The translations under genes were made by a program, and so were the position numbers. Positions 1-13,651 of a stretch of 64,000 nucleotides of DNA are shown here, piece by piece. The stretch comes from Torreya grandis (Eukaryota; Streptophyta; Pinopsida; Cupressales; Taxaceae): NCBI GenBank assembly GCA_037957365.1, contig JARHVA010000021.1, positions 7,007,501-7,071,500 on the forward strand, in the 5' to 3' direction. The notes under the pieces were generated by a model. That model made no database searches. It saw only the letters and a list, made by a program, of their open reading frames with translations, and was not told the DNA's origin. Positions within the stretch are counted from its first letter, which is position 1; each line of letters begins with the position of its first letter.

Positions 1-2669
1 ATAAATGTTGTTTATGGTTAGGAGACCCATTATATGGTGTTAAACCAATAAAAATTCCTTCATTAAATTCTCTACTTGGTGTACTTTTGACTTATACTAT
101 TGGAATCTATGAATTGATCTTTATGGGTGTCTTAAATTTAGTTACAAAATTAAACCCAACCTCTTCTAACTTCTTCTTTTCTATTGTGTTCTTAGTTTTT
201 ATGATAATTTTACCAAATTTATCTATAAATGATTCAAATTTATTTCCTCCAATACCAACCTTTAGACTCTATTTTCTCTTTATTGAAGATAAAATGGGCT
301 TGGGGGATGTGTACTTATTCAACTTCTTATGTCTACAGTTTTGAACATGAGATTTTGAATACCTTGAATGTACAAATAATATCCTTATACATAACTCTAA
401 TCTACCACTTTCCTATAACTTATTTAATACTACTCTACTTTCCTCTTCCTCTTCACTTTATTCCATATCCTCTCTATTCTAATATCTGTCCTCTTCTTTC
501 GTGGGCCCTTACATTCCCCACTTTACATAATCTCCAAACTCTCCAATTTATATAACTTATGTATACTCTCTCTTGTTTCCCCTCTCTTCTACATCCTATA
601 TTTTATTCCTACTCATATTCATTATTAAATTTGGACTATCCTATTTATTCCACCTTATTTGTTGTCATAGTTATCTTTATAATCCTAGAATTGACTTCAC
701 ACTCTAGTTCTTTGTGTCCTCTCTATTATAAGTTTAGGTTCAATTTGTTTTATTTAGCTTTGTATCATTCACTCCTACATCACACCCCCACAAACCACGC
801 ACCCACACCCCCACCCCCGCCCCGCCCCCCACCCCCCCAACCATAATGTCCAAAGTGACTACTCCATGTTGGTAGGGGTAGGAACCATTGCCTTCTCAAT
901 CACAAACATCTGGATAAGAATAGGTAGTCACTAGAAAATTTTTCCTTGGATAGCACTAAAAAATAGGTTTTACACAGATTCAAAATCCAGATATTATTGT
1001 AAAAAAAATTATGTGATGTAACCATTGATGGTAGTATTTGTCTAGTGATCTATCACATGGGTCTAGTCAATATCTAAAGCCCATAGGCTATTTAGTTTTT
1101 ATTCTATCCTAGCAACAAATTTTGTCTTTCTATTCTGAAAATAGTAGCAATCCAATATAGATACCCATGAAGCTAGTAGTCCAGGAAACTTACACCAGAA
1201 TGTTTCATATATTTCTCCATGTATATGCTCTTGAATAACTTATTTCATAGTATTTCTTATTATTTTTCCTTATTCTTTTCCAAATTTGTGGATTCTTTCA
1301 TCTAACCATCTCTCTACACATCTCTGCCATGATAGCCATCATAACATGTTTTAATCATCCACACTCACTGCACCATTTTTCATAAGAGGTTCCTATAAAA
1401 CCCATCAAAACATGTTAATACACGGATATATGTATGAAGTATGATGTAAGCAACCACAGAAAATAACTTAGACTAAATCTATCAATTTAAAATTTAAAGA
1501 GGATATATTTATACATGAAACATAGACTTAATAGGTACAAAACATGTATAAAAATCTACATGATTAATAGATACATGAAAACAAAGCATTCACTATGTAT
1601 TGAAGAATGATAAAAGATACTTTGAGATAAATTATTTCATATCTTGATATTAATCTCTATCACATCAGAACTATTTTACAATAAAACTGAGCACTATATA
1701 TAGATTTTTTACAAGGTGATTTTTATTCATATTCCATCCTTTTTCTACATCCAAAGGAAAGATTCTTCACATTCTATGGACTATTGTTATGATTTCAAGT
1801 GCTGGATACATAAAAAAATAGATCTTACAAAATATAAAATAGTGTAAGTTGAATACATGTCCACCAATTACACTCTAAATTTTTTATAGCCTTGTTATAA
1901 TCTAAACACATAATGGTTTGAAAAAAAAAATGTGTAAGAACTCATACACAATATTTTTTCATGATCCACTCACTTGCACTGTTGTGTGCTAACATCCTAC
2001 AACTAATATAATAATCATTTCAAATAAAACATGTGCACTATCATTCTTTAGCATCATAAGACATCAAGTCTCACTTTCAATCTACATGGATCTTATGGAT
2101 TTGTGTATAAAAAAAACAAAGACATTCACATGTACTTGAAAGAGTATTCTAAAAAAACAAAAATCTATGCACACCAACAAGGCTACACAAAAGAAACAAT
2201 TCTTACATAAAAGTGGAAAAAGCAACACAATATATTAGATGCATAAAAATAATTGAATATAATAATACAAAAATATTTTCTTACAATCCAAAAAATGTGT
2301 ACAACATCAAATATGCTTATTATTGCTCTAAATGTTTTTGGTTGATGTAGGATTATAAGTGAACCTCACATGATCCTGCATCATATTTATTTTATTTTCC
2401 CTCTCCTATATACTTTTATTGTGATTTGGGATCCCCACGGTTTCTATTTTTTTGTCTCTTGGTATTTGGACAGTTATATGTACTCATATGCAACTAAGTG
2501 TGCATGTCTATGAATTGAATTAAAAACATGAATAATATATCATTTGTATCAATCTTGATTCATAGAATTTAATCAATTATATTTAGTGTAAATTCAAGTG
2601 ATTTGTATGATTGTAAACACTCAAGTTAAATCATTAAGTGCTTGATAATGTTTAATCTTCATATCCTTA
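1..2669. other. AT-rich stretch, no gene recognised
   Basis: Open frames here are short, rich in Phe, Leu, Ser and Tyr, and follow base composition rather than any family. No protein domain, LTR end or RNA gene was recognised. It is probably decayed transposon sequence, but I cannot name the family. Confidence 0.5.
775..842. repeat. C-rich low-complexity tract
   Basis: Runs of C broken by single A, G or T, ending in seven consecutive C. It gives a proline-rich open frame on the plus strand that should not be taken as a protein. Confidence 0.8.
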
Positions 2670-3965
2670 CTTTGTTTGGCCTATTCATCATTTCATTAAC
2701 TTGCAATCTTTATGTCAATCTTCATTATTCTACTCACTATCTTGCACATGATGAAAACATCACTTAGGCAACCCTATTTTACTTATAGAGTTATGTCAAC
2801 CAAATTCTAATAGACTCAGACCTTTTGAGATAATATTTCACTAATTTAGATAAGGCCATAAACTGACCTTGTACACTAGTGTGACCTTGTCTCCTATGCT
2901 ACAATGGTAACTTTTCAAATTTGAGAAATTTCATATTAGATATATCACATGTTTAGCAATGTCTGTTAATGGAAATATTCCAAACATTATTTTATATAAG
3001 CACATACAATGCTTTCTAAACACATCTATAAATCACTTAGGAATTCAACTACACATTGAGAAAAAAAGAACTAATTCTTCCAATTCAAGTTATAATTTAT
3101 TCTAACATTCATATGCCAAGTACAAATATATTTTATTATAGGTAAAAGGAACTCATTGTCAAGCATTCAAGATAATGTATCTAGCTACATCCATATAAAA
3201 AATATTAATATTCACACATTCACTTCAATATGGAGAACTACATCAACCTGAGGCCATTTTGGGATATGTGGGTAGCACTCATATTATGGAGGTTTTTCTA
3301 AAGATAGTTTAGCTATTCTCATTATTTGATTCCCCTATTTTTAAATTTGATCTATATTTAATTTTTTTAAGAACTAGGATTTTACTATTGGATGTATTTC
3401 ACATATCAAATCAACTCCTACACTCAATCACTTAAACATCAATACTAGTCATAAGCATTCAGACTAGAAAATCAATCGCACAATCAACCAAAACATGACC
3501 ATAGTCAATAATTAAGGCCATAGTGTGCCCCAATCCACCTAGTGTGGCCTTGTCTAAATACATCATATAATCCCCTTTTCTATTAAAAAATAAGTCACAT
3601 ATCTTTGCATCTAGTTCTACATTTTATATCTTCCTGTACAGTTAGGATAAATCAAATCCAAGTTAGGTTTTCATATTTTATTAAAAGTTACTATTTATAG
3701 CTTATTTAAAATTATGTAGTTTACTATATTTTACATTTCGATTATGTATATTATTTAGATATAAATCATTATTCAATTATTTATGTGTTTTATTGTATTT
3801 CATTTTAAAATCAAAATTAAAACACACTTAAATACTATGATGAACCTATATTTTTATATAGAAAAGTGTTTGTTGTTTGCTTGATTTTTGTCTTGGAATT
3901 TCATCTAAATTTATATAAATTCTAACACTGAAAGAAATAAAATTCAACTTTTAATATAAATTTGA

Positions 3966-3970
3966 CACCA
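3966..3970. repeat. Target-site duplication CACCA (left)
   Basis: CACCA here matches CACCA at 6795-6799 on the other side of the inserted element. Copy B has a single CACCA at 31142-31146 in the same context, so it shows the site before insertion. Confidence 0.9.
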
Positions 3971-4663
3971 TGATGTGGCCTCAAACCAGAACTCACTCTT
4001 TCTCACGAATTCAACTCATGAATTCAATCACAAATGCAATAAATCTTCATTAATATCCTCACAATTACAAAATCTTTCTCAACAAAGAATTACAATTCCA
4101 TAGGCCATTCCATCAATGCATGCCATCAAACTCTCTCTTTACCTAGCCAACATGCCAAGGAGGACCTCAAGATTCTCTCCAAGCTTATCTCTCTCCTAAA
4201 TTCACCTACCTAAGCCAAAAATGGATACATTCATTTATAAAAAAGTATGAGAAAAGAAGGGAGACAAAAAAAAAAACTATGTCCCACATCCCACATGGGT
4301 GAAAACATGACAAAGAATAATATTCCAAGGGAATGATATGCCATGTTCTCCACTTGAAGTGATCATTGTTAAATACAAATACTCAACCAAATTTTGTTCC
4401 ACCCTTCACATGTGAAACACAATTGATGAATAGTGAAAGGAATGTCACACGTCCAAGGTCAAAAAAGAAGAGCATATTCTTTAGACAAGATAGACCACTT
4501 CCATGTGCTTTTTTGACCACTTTTTCTTATACCCACATGAGAAATTTGACCCATAACACTTATGCAATCAGGAATAGTGTTGTGTTACCTCACCATGATG
4601 AATAGTGTCTACCACATCATTAGTGAATAATGTTGCATGAATAATGTTTTGGCTACCATATCA
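3971..4663 (-). repeat. 3' LTR of the 2.8-kb element
   Basis: Aligns along its whole length with 6100-6794. On the plus strand both copies begin TGATGTGGCCTCAAACC; this one ends CCATATCA and the partner ends CCATATAA. On the minus strand it opens TGATATGG and closes GGCCACATCA, giving the TG...CA ends usual for LTRs. The short open frames in it are not genes. Confidence 0.9.
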
Positions 4664-4672
4664 TTCTCCTCT
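4664..4672 (-). other. Polypurine tract
   Basis: On the minus strand it reads AGAGGAGAA and lies directly against the 3' LTR, as expected for the primer of plus-strand DNA synthesis. It confirms the minus orientation of the element. Confidence 0.75.
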
Positions 4673-6085
4673 AATTGAAAATAACATAGCTCTTATGAGT
4701 CATCCTAATTGTATCCTTGTCATTTATTTTGAAAAGAAATAAAAATACACACTCTTTATTTTTGATTGATGCAAGATTGCTCAAACCTTGGGATGCTCCT
4801 GCATCAGACACTTAAGGTAGATATCATGATCACATAGATGGGGTAAGTGATAAAACAAATATTTTAGTCACCACGTGTAATGACCAGGACATCCCATTCC
4901 AATACACCAAATGCACCCAAAGAATTTTCTTTTTCTTTCTCCACTTCTAGCATCTACATACTAACTTTCCCAAATCATCCCCATTGGATCACAAACCATC
5001 CTCATATGAAAAAACATATCCATATCTCAATGGATTTACATGTGGGCTCCAACCCACCATTATAAATTGACATCCTCTTCTAAGATTCTCTATCATGCAT
5101 CTTATCTATCAACGTGAGATCTATCCCACCACTATCTATCCACCTCCACCAAAATCCCACCTAGATTTTTTCACTCATCCAACCACCTATTGGATTATTC
5201 ACACCACACACTACAACCACTTTCAGCTCCTCTTTTATGGATGCAAAAACATTATACTCATTCTCCTCATCCACATGTGCACTCTCATGCACAAATATAT
5301 CCTCTATGGTTATAACACCAACCAAATCTTCATTCATAGATTCTTCCAGGAAGCTTGAAACTTATTTTTAACAATCGTAACATTAGGTTATTACATGTGT
5401 ATTTTCTTGCACAACATCCTCAATCATCACAACATCTGCTTATTCCACAATAAGCCTTGGATCATCAATACCTCCTCTAACAACTATCAATTATTCTCCT
5501 TCCTCTATGTGTAACTCCTCATGGCTGAAATAATCTCTTTTCTATAACTCCTCCTAGTTTCCTTTTTCACTCTCATCAAATGTTTCACTCATGGAAACAT
5601 TTTCCCACTCATGGGTCTTCTTACATTCTTATCCATCATCACACAATGGGTCTTCAACATTAGGTTCACTGAATATCACATTCTCATTCTCCTTCATGAG
5701 GAATTCTTTTCTAATGGGTTTCTCACATGATAACTCCTTATTTTATTCAAATACAACCATCTTCTTTTACAACTCTCCACAATTTCACTCTTCACTTTTA
5801 CATGTAACTACTTCTTTCTTCAACACAACCACCTTTATTTTTAGGGAGTCTATCATTTTCTATACGAAATCCTCTTCTTCTACATTCTCAAAATATTCAT
5901 ATCTTTCTATTAGTAGCTCCAAAAACATATCCTAGGTCTTTAGATTATTCACCCACTCTTTCTCTGATGGTAAGCCTCCACTCTTATTTTCATTCTTCAT
6001 CTTTATACATGAAAAACACATAAACACATTCAATCTTCAACAATATATTCTCCTCTCATATCCTCTACCCAAGGGATCATAACTT
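4673..6085 (-). other. Internal region, non-coding
   Basis: About 1.4 kb between polypurine tract and primer site. The longest plus frame (5591-5935) is rich in Ser, Phe and Thr because of T/C-rich base composition. No gag zinc knuckle, protease, RT or integrase motif was seen, which supports a non-autonomous element. Confidence 0.6.
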
Positions 6086-6097
6086 ACTCTGATATTA
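6086..6097 (-). other. Primer binding site, decayed tRNA-iMet type
   Basis: On the minus strand it reads TAATATCAGAGT, matching the initiator-Met primer site TGGTATCAGAGC at 9 of 12 positions. All three differences are transitions (G to A or C to T). It lies two bases from the 5' LTR. Confidence 0.75.
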
Positions 6098-6099
6098 GT

Positions 6100-6794
6100 T
6101 GATGTGGCCTCAAACCATAGCTTACTTTTTCTCATAAATTCAACTCATGAATTCAAACACAAATTCAATAAATCTTCATTAATCTCCTCACATTTACAAA
6201 ATATTTCTCAACAAAGAATTACAATTCCATAGGCCATGTCGTCAATACATGCCATCAAACCCTCTCTTTACTTGGCCAACATGATAATGAGCCCCTACAG
6301 ATTATCTCTAAGCTTATCTCTCTCCTAAACTTTACTATAAAATCTAAGAATATATACATTCATTTATATAAAAGTATGATGAAAGATGGGAGATAAAATA
6401 TCAACTATGTCCCACATCCCACATGGGTGAAAACATGACAAAGAAGAAATGTCTAAGGGAATGATATGCCATGTTATCCATTTGAAGTGGTCATTATTAA
6501 AGACAAAGAATCCATCACCAAATTTAGATCCACCCTTCACATGTGAAACACTATTGATGAATAGTGAAAGGCAAGTCACATTTGCAAGGTCAAAAAGGAA
6601 GAACATCTTCTTTAGACAAGGTAGGCCACCTCCATGTGTAATTTTGACCACTCTTTCTTATCCCTATATGGGAAATTCGACCCATGAAACTTATGCAATC
6701 AAGAATAGTGTTGTGATAGCTCACTAAGATGAATAATGTCTACCACATCATTATTGAATAGTGTTACATGAATAGTGTTTTAGCCACCATATAA
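6100..6794 (-). repeat. 5' LTR of the 2.8-kb element
   Basis: Partner of 3971-4663, starting TGATGTGGCCTCAAACC on the plus strand. The small overlapping frames on both strands have counterparts in the other LTR and are not genes. Confidence 0.9.
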
Positions 6795-6799
6795 CACCA
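6795..6799. repeat. Target-site duplication CACCA (right)
   Basis: Copy of 3966-3970; after it repeat A resumes in register with repeat B. Confidence 0.9.
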
Positions 6800-7548
6800 C
6801 AACTCAATCTTCTTTGACCTTTGATCTTAATATGACATTGAAGAAATTGGCTTGTCACCTTAGATAAACATCTGACACTGAAGAATTTATCTTTGACCCC
6901 AAATTTAAATTTATTTATCTTCATACATGAAAATATTTCAAATTTTCTATTTTCACTTGACTTTCTATTTCTTGCTACTTGTTTTTATAAAACACATTCT
7001 GATAGTTTTAAAAAAATTTAGTGATTATTATTCTAGGATAAGCAGTGATATATTTTATTGTAAACATGGTGTGAGTGGTACTACCCAATACTCAAGACAT
7101 TGTACAACACTAAACATATATTTTATTTTCATTATACCTCATGATATATTGTAAATTCCTATGGTCCCTTGTTTATACCATATGAAGCCTCTTTATCCAT
7201 TTGATTTGTAGTGCACCTGATAAGAGCATATCACCCAGGGAATTTAATTTCAATTTAACCTTAGAGACAAGATAGTAGGCTATAGGCATAATTTAGATTC
7301 TTTAGTTAGTGCTATAAAATATTATGTTGACACAAGTCTAAAAATGAGAAACTATATTTGACAGTGTTCATAATCATTCAAACCCTTGCCTAGATCACCA
7401 TTTATACCTTAGTTTTTACTTATATTTTATTCATAATGGGATTAATAAGTCAATGTTTCTTTTATATACTTCATAGGATTATGTAATTAATTACCAAATC
7501 TTGGATTAATTTTAATCATGATATTCATTATGTTTTTAAATAGATTCA

Positions 7549-8790
7549 ACACCAAATTCATTTAGATGTTATAATAAATAAGGTCCAATCTAATCTACAC
7601 CACATTGATCAGGGCCAAGTGTGTAAGGAACAACTTGTTTGGTTGTGTAGAGTAAATTCACATAGATGTGTTCAGATAGAAATATCAAAACACATTCAAT
7701 GGAGGGGAAGTCTTTACTTCTAGGAAATGAAACCTCTACTCAATAGTAGAGAATAGGGTGTTCATGATCATAATAGGAGGAATAATGTTAGAATATATTT
7801 AATGTAAAAATTTTTGTATTAATGTTCAAAATTAGTATGCTTCTAAAGCTATAGTAGTTAGTTTTGAAAACCAACTAATTGGTTAAACAAGATGAACAAA
7901 CACAATATTTAAAAAAATAATAAAAAAATAATTAATCAAAACATATTTGGATCATAATTGAACCAACAAACTCTCCCTTGATCTAAAGGGGAATGAAAGA
8001 AAAAATAACTAGAGCAATGACTCCGAAATCATCAAAGAAACTCTGAAGTAACTATAATTAGGGTACTGTACATCTTGGTATTGACCAAAACTACTGTTGC
8101 TCCATATATAAGTCCACTCTATAAGGTGTAGCATAAAAAGATTGATGAACATGATTAAGGCCTACTCATCCCTTGTGAGCATTATATTATACTACAGTAG
8201 AAAAAAATCAAAGCTTGTCCAACTACATCAATCCACATACGGTTCTACCAAGAATCCTATCTAGTGACCAAACCGTATTATGTATGGCACATTTATTTGA
8301 TGTCCAAAAAACATTGATGACCTTTGATCAACGCTAAAGGTGCTAAAAAATCATATCAACTCATACTATCACCAATTATTGATCTAAGACCAACTAAATG
8401 CTATATCTTCTCCCCATATTAGGCAAGAGGTGAGAAGTTATGCAATGAGAGAAATAAAATCAAATAATCTTGTTAACTCCATGTCATGAAAATTAGATAT
8501 AGAAAGCCAAAAATGGAACTAAAATAAAGAACACAAGATAGAAAACTCTATTATAATATATCCCAATATTTGAGTCTAGTAACTCACATAAGATAGGTGG
8601 ATCACTACGCATTCAAAACAAGCTATTATGTTCATTAGGACCATAGAATTTGGTCATATAAGATGCCTCCTAATTAGAAGAAGTGTCAAAATGACTAGAA
8701 TAGCTAGAGTAACAAGAAGATCTACCAATAGAATGATCCACATAATTTTATTTAACTTTCTTTTTATGTGGAGACCAGGGTCATCGAGAA
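7549..8790. other. AT-rich stretch, no gene recognised
   Basis: No domain was recognised on either strand. It lies downstream, on the minus strand, of the gag remnant at 8791-9290 and could be the rest of that element, but no protease, integrase or RT motif could be read. Confidence 0.4.
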
Positions 8791-9290
8791 GGACATACAT
8801 CTATAATATGTCCATTACTACCACATTTGAAACATTTTTAATCTTTTCTATGTCGATGAGATACATAAGTGAATCAATGGAAGAATGACAGTAGTGAGAA
8901 GAATGCCTATGGTGATGTTTATGTTTTAAATATCATGGAGAGTGTGATGATAATGCTATGGAGACCATCAAAAGTGATGTGAAAATTATCTCTGAGAATG
9001 ACTCAAAGAGTGTATCCAAGAGTGTTTCAATGAATGGTTATAAAACTATCATTATACATGTTGATGATATATATGATGGGACTTGTTCTTTGTATAGTAA
9101 GCCTCTTCAGTAGGCATAATCTTCTTCTTTGTAAAATATCATTCATATTGAGTTAACAACTCATAAATAGAGTCAAATATGGCACCATTAAGCTTATCAC
9201 TAAGTTGTAGCATTTCAAAAAAAATTGATGTCTATAAAACTAAGTTCAGGTAATGTGATGCAAATTAACATGTCATCATCAATTTTACCC
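8791..9290 (-). pseudogene. Retrotransposon gag remnant with zinc knuckle
   Basis: At 8834-8791 on the minus strand a frame reads CFKCGSNGHIIDVCP, a CX2CX4HX4C zinc knuckle of the kind that binds RNA in gag nucleocapsid. Upstream on the same strand (9286-9226) a frame reads KIDDDMLICITLPELSFIDI, like the end of the gag capsid region in Ty1/copia elements. Stops and frameshifts separate the two, so this is a broken gene. The copia assignment rests on this capsid-like stretch and is tentative. No LTRs could be assigned to it. Confidence 0.6.
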
Positions 9291-11170
9291 CTATATTATA
9301 ATACTCTTATTTCAAAGTTTTTATACAAAAGAGATATTCAGATACATCTTCTTTAGTGCTAAGATTATTGTTAATTAATTTCATTAGGAGATAAATATTT
9401 TTATAGGAAGTTTATTTATCATACATTTTCCATGATTTTCATATCCCTGTTTTAACAAATTTAATATGAATAATAACTTGTGCAAATTGAATATTTTAAT
9501 AATGCAAGCATACCCTTATCTCATTTTTTATACTTACATAATTTTTTAGTGTCAGTGGGTGGCATAGTGCCTTTTAAAGTTATTTCCCATAAATAGTTAA
9601 AAATGAGTGTATTTTCCATGTTTATGCTCCATTCCTTGTAGTTTTAGGTGTTAAACATCCATTTTCAGAGATTAAGCTCACAATTTTTGCCATGGTGTTA
9701 TCAAAACAAGGAAAGATATCAGGGTTTGGATTTGACCTTCCAAATAGATTTTGATTACAAAAGTTTTAAGACTTTTAGAAAAATACACTATTTATACCTT
9801 ACACCCTTATATCTTAAAAAAATTAAATTTTTTACCTCTTATAACTCCTTTACAAAATCTAGTGGAGATCAAAAAGAAATTTTAATGAAAATATGACACC
9901 TATGCTCAAAGAATGTATTATCCTCTACAAATAAAGGGAGGAAAATTTGTAGAGAATTATTTTTATTTGAACATATAACTAAATTAGTAAATACCCTTGG
10001 AAAAATTTATTTTTCTTATTACTTTACTGAAGCTAATAATTATTGATTATGAAATCATCTTTAAATGTAGAATTGAGTGCAAGAAAATATTGGATATGTT
10101 GTTGCATGATTCAAAAATATATTAGATCCTAGATCTTAATGCATGCCTTATTAGATTTTATAATATTATGTTTGATAAAATATATTCATCTATGTTTTAT
10201 CTAAGTGTATAGGTAATAACTTCTGATTTACATTTAATATGATGTCCATCTACTGGTTCTTTTAAATTGACAATTTTTATTTGTGACTAGTTCTATAAAT
10301 TATTTGTTTTTGACACTTTTCATTACTAAGAATAATACCAACTACTAGAAATACTTGATGGTATTGTATGCATAATCCAATTTTTTTATAACATTAGATG
10401 TGTTTGATTATTAAATATTGATGTATTTTAATATTAATTGTTATATAGTGGTTGAATATCTATGGCCTCTTGTATCATATGTAAATGAAAGTGGTTTTTA
10501 GAGCAAGGAGGATTAAATGACATTTACATTTTTTGAAGGTATATTTTAATTTAATATTAATACTAATTTATAATGTTTTAATTCATTTATTTCAATAGTG
10601 AAAAGGATACAAGACTTTGGAGATAGAAGTGGAACACATTGGATAGGTATTCTCACTTTTCCTTTTATACGAGATTTTTTTGTTTTGAAATTATTTAACC
10701 AATTATTTTATTTATAGTGAGTTCAATACCTTTTACTTGGTTAGGGATAAAATATAATATTTCATAATACATATAATATAATAAATATTAAAAAAAAACC
10801 CTCCGACTTCCCTTGCACCCTCGAGGCAACTACTAGTTTATAAGTACATACACATATTATACATGTATATGTATATATATGTTATATAATCTATGAATAT
10901 ATTAATTTATTTTTATACACCTAATACATAGGTATAATCAAGTCAAATTAATTTTGTAAGTAAATAAAAATCTTATCCACAAGGTAATTCGATTTGTTAT
11001 AAACAAGACTTACCAAATTTATATGTTTTCTCAAGAGGGTTAATTTATAATTACACATACCACAGATTTATTTTTACTTTTATACTTTAAGGATTCGCCT
11101 TCATAAAAAATATTTCTCTAGATTACAACTCAAGGTTACAAGTTATATTTTTTTGGTGCTTCCATTAAGG
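9291..11170. other. AT-rich stretch, no gene recognised
   Basis: Open frames, including 9648-9896 (+), match no family I recognise. A short GC-richer patch at about 10800-10830 stands alone. Nothing else could be supported. Confidence 0.4.

Positions 11171-11263
<93 letters not shown>
11171..11263. repeat. (TA)n microsatellite
   Basis: About 90 bases of uninterrupted alternating T and A. It produces a spurious Ile-Tyr repeat frame on the minus strand. Confidence 0.98.
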
Positions 11264-11265
<2 letters not shown>

Positions 11266-12189
11266 ACTTAACCATTTGACTTACTCTTGTAGGTTTAAAG
11301 GAGGAATCAACAGAGGATAATTTTAACAACTTAAAAATATTGAGCATAATTAGTAAAAGCATTTGGAATGAACTGTCATACTGGATGTTGACCCTTGCTT
11401 CATCCCATTCAATTATCTATTACTTTACCCCCACTCTATCAGGATTAACTACTTGCATTTAGATAAGTATGTTTTTGTTTGCATTAACCCTGGGTATTTA
11501 CTATTAACCATGATTTACATTAATGTTTGAATTAACCTCTAGTACTTACTATTAATTATGATTGTTAAGGTGATGATGGGCCCCACTAACATAATCAGGG
11601 GAGGAATTTTAATAATAAAAAATAATCCCAGCTTCACTTCTCATAATTTTCTAATCTGATGTGCATTTGTGAGCTCTCTAGAGCCTCCCCTTCATGATCA
11701 TAATTTCCCTTGTCCTCACCGTACTACTATACTATACTAGTTAGGGTATTCATAAACACTTGAATTAGTTTTTTTTTCCACCCAACCAAGTAAGTTCTAT
11801 ACTCCCCACTACGTTTAATAATTTTGTATGGAAGCATAGGTTTTTAACTAGGTAATGGCTCATAATTAATTTTTTGTTCTTAAGGTTTAGTTTAACATGA
11901 ATTTGAACTCTATACCTTTGTATTTTAGATTTATCTTGTAAAGGGTTTTGAATTTTTATAATTTTGACCCCTGATCTACTCACTAACCATATATGCACAC
12001 TCAAATTGTGAAACATATTGGCTATACTTCAATACAACTTCTATTGAAACACTCCATTAATTTTATACTTGTATGAAATAGTATAATGAAAACTTTTCTT
12101 AGCTTCTCCTAGATTATTAACATTCATTGTGACTACGTTTGTGGTGCCCAACAACACCTTAACAATCATAGTTACAAAAAAATGTCATA
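11264..12189. other. No gene recognised
   Basis: Short frames only. A GC-richer patch at 11570-11730 (GGGCCCCAC, AGAGCCTCCCC) resembles no family I can name. Confidence 0.4.
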
Positions 12190-13651
12190 TTCTAATACTT
12201 AACAATGCCCTATAAATTTTATTCTTGACTGTATTAGTATAATGTCCTATTGTAATTCTCTATGTACAAATGCCCTATATAGGAGGCAAAGTACAGGAGT
12301 GTGAGTTATGTTTCAAGTAGTAATTTCCATTAAATGAATTATACGTTTAATGAATTATGTGTAGTATACCCTAATTATGTAAATTATTTGAATAAATTAT
12401 GTATTGAATGAATGACTATGCCCTAATTAATCATTAATTAATTCAAGCAAAAAATAATACAGTCAACATAAAATAAACCCAAATTGATATGATTCTCAAG
12501 TGTTGGATATTCAACAATGCAGATAATGATTCATTTGATGCCATTTACTAATTGAAACTTACCATGACTTAATGATTTTATCCTTGACTATATGAGTATA
12601 ATGCCTTATTATAATTCTTTATTTATTAATGCCCTATTCTAGGAGGCAAATTGTAGGAGTGTGATTTTTTTTCAAGTATTAATTTTCATTATATAAATTA
12701 TGCATTCAATAATTTATATGTAGCATATCATAATTACACAAATTATTTAAATAAATTATGCATTGAATGAATGAATATGCCCTAACTAATCATTATTTAC
12801 TTCAAGAATGCAATAATATAGCCAACATAAAACAAAGTATGCCCTAAGTAATCATTAATTCCTTCAAGAATCAAAAATATATTCAACATAATACTTCTAA
12901 GATCTTCAATGATAATTATGCTAATGTGAATGATGTTCATGCATAACTATTTTTGTGGACTTGTAAAACACTAGTTGTGTTCTTTTTTATTGATAACTCA
13001 ATCAAGTTAATAATATAAGACTCATAAAAGACCGTTGATTTTTTAAACCGATGATGGTATGCCTATTTGGGAATGATTTTAAGATCTTAACCTATTGTGT
13101 GCTTAAACATGAATCTATCTTTTGTGACTTAGCTCATGATGATGGTGGTTATAAATATTCCCTTAAATGATGATATGAATGGATGTTTCTAATGTTTAAT
13201 TTCCTATCATTAATTAAAAGAATGACATAGATGGTGATAATTTCATACTGTGTTTCTCTGAATGTTATGTTTCTCTTAACTTAGTACTCAGTACTAGTGT
13301 TTATTATGAGTTTGCAAAACATTTATAAGGTTAATAATAGAAGTATCATGGAAACCCATTGACTATATTGTTGACTACTTTAACTTGATGATATGCTTAT
13401 TTAATAATTATTTTATGCTCAATGGGTTGGATATTCAATAATGCAAATAATGATTATACATTGAATGAATGACTATGCCTTAAATAATCATTAATTTATT
13501 CAAGTATTTAACAATATAATCATCATATTACTCCCTAGTTATTCAATGGTGATTGTGCTAATGTGAAGGATGGGCATGTATAACTATTTAAAATGGGGTC
13601 ACAAAATACTTATTGTGTTTATTTTCCCTGACAACTCAATCAAATTAAAAA
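12190..13651. repeat. Tandem array, left part
   Basis: Built of diverged repeated blocks. One block recurs at 12197-12448 and 12565-12815 (shared: AATGCCCTAT, GGAGGCAAA, AGGAGTGTGA). A second, with 'TATTTGGGAATGATTTTA' near 13066, alternates with a third carrying 'GGGTTGGATATT'. The array resumes after Tat1 at 28672. With Tat1 removed, spacing between like blocks is close to 650 bp. The function is unknown; similar arrays occur inside large plant retrotransposons. Confidence 0.75.
13647..13651. repeat. Target-site duplication of Tat1 (left)
   Basis: AAAAA here against AATAA at 28667-28671. A neighbouring array unit near 13013 has the uninterrupted order AGTTAATAATATAAG, which places AATAA as the original target and the left copy as changed at one base. 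Confidence 0.75.

Larger units (their letters stand above)
3971..6794 (-). mobile_element. Non-autonomous LTR retrotransposon, 2.8 kb
   Basis: Complete structure read on the minus strand: 5' LTR (6794-6100), decayed tRNA-iMet primer site (6097-6086), internal region of about 1.4 kb, polypurine tract (4672-4664) and 3' LTR (4663-3971), flanked by the 5-bp duplication CACCA. The internal part shows no gag or pol motif on either strand, so it would have depended on enzymes from another element. It lies inside LTR-like repeat A and is therefore younger than A. The two LTRs look roughly 85-90% alike by eye, which means an old insertion. Confidence 0.9.
2670..7548 (+). repeat. LTR-like repeat, copy A (interrupted)
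   Basis: About 2 kb of sequence, once the element at 3971-6794 is removed, aligns by eye in order with copy B at 29885-31887. Shared landmarks include the block 'CTAGTGTGACCTTGTCTCC', a TATA-like TTATATAAGC near 2990 (B near 30213), and a GGAGAACTACAT motif near 3232 (B near 30461). The TATA element and length suit a plus-oriented Tat/Ogre-type LTR. No primer site or polypurine tract was found at the edges, so the exact ends are uncertain by tens of bases and LTR status is inferred. Confidence 0.55.

Noticed and set aside
559..846. Proline-rich ORF (plus)
   Set aside because: Its tail is the C-rich low-complexity tract; the rest is T-rich with no domain.
11171..11362. ORF with long Ile-Tyr repeat (minus)
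   Set aside because: Direct translation of the (TA)n microsatellite; no coding meaning.
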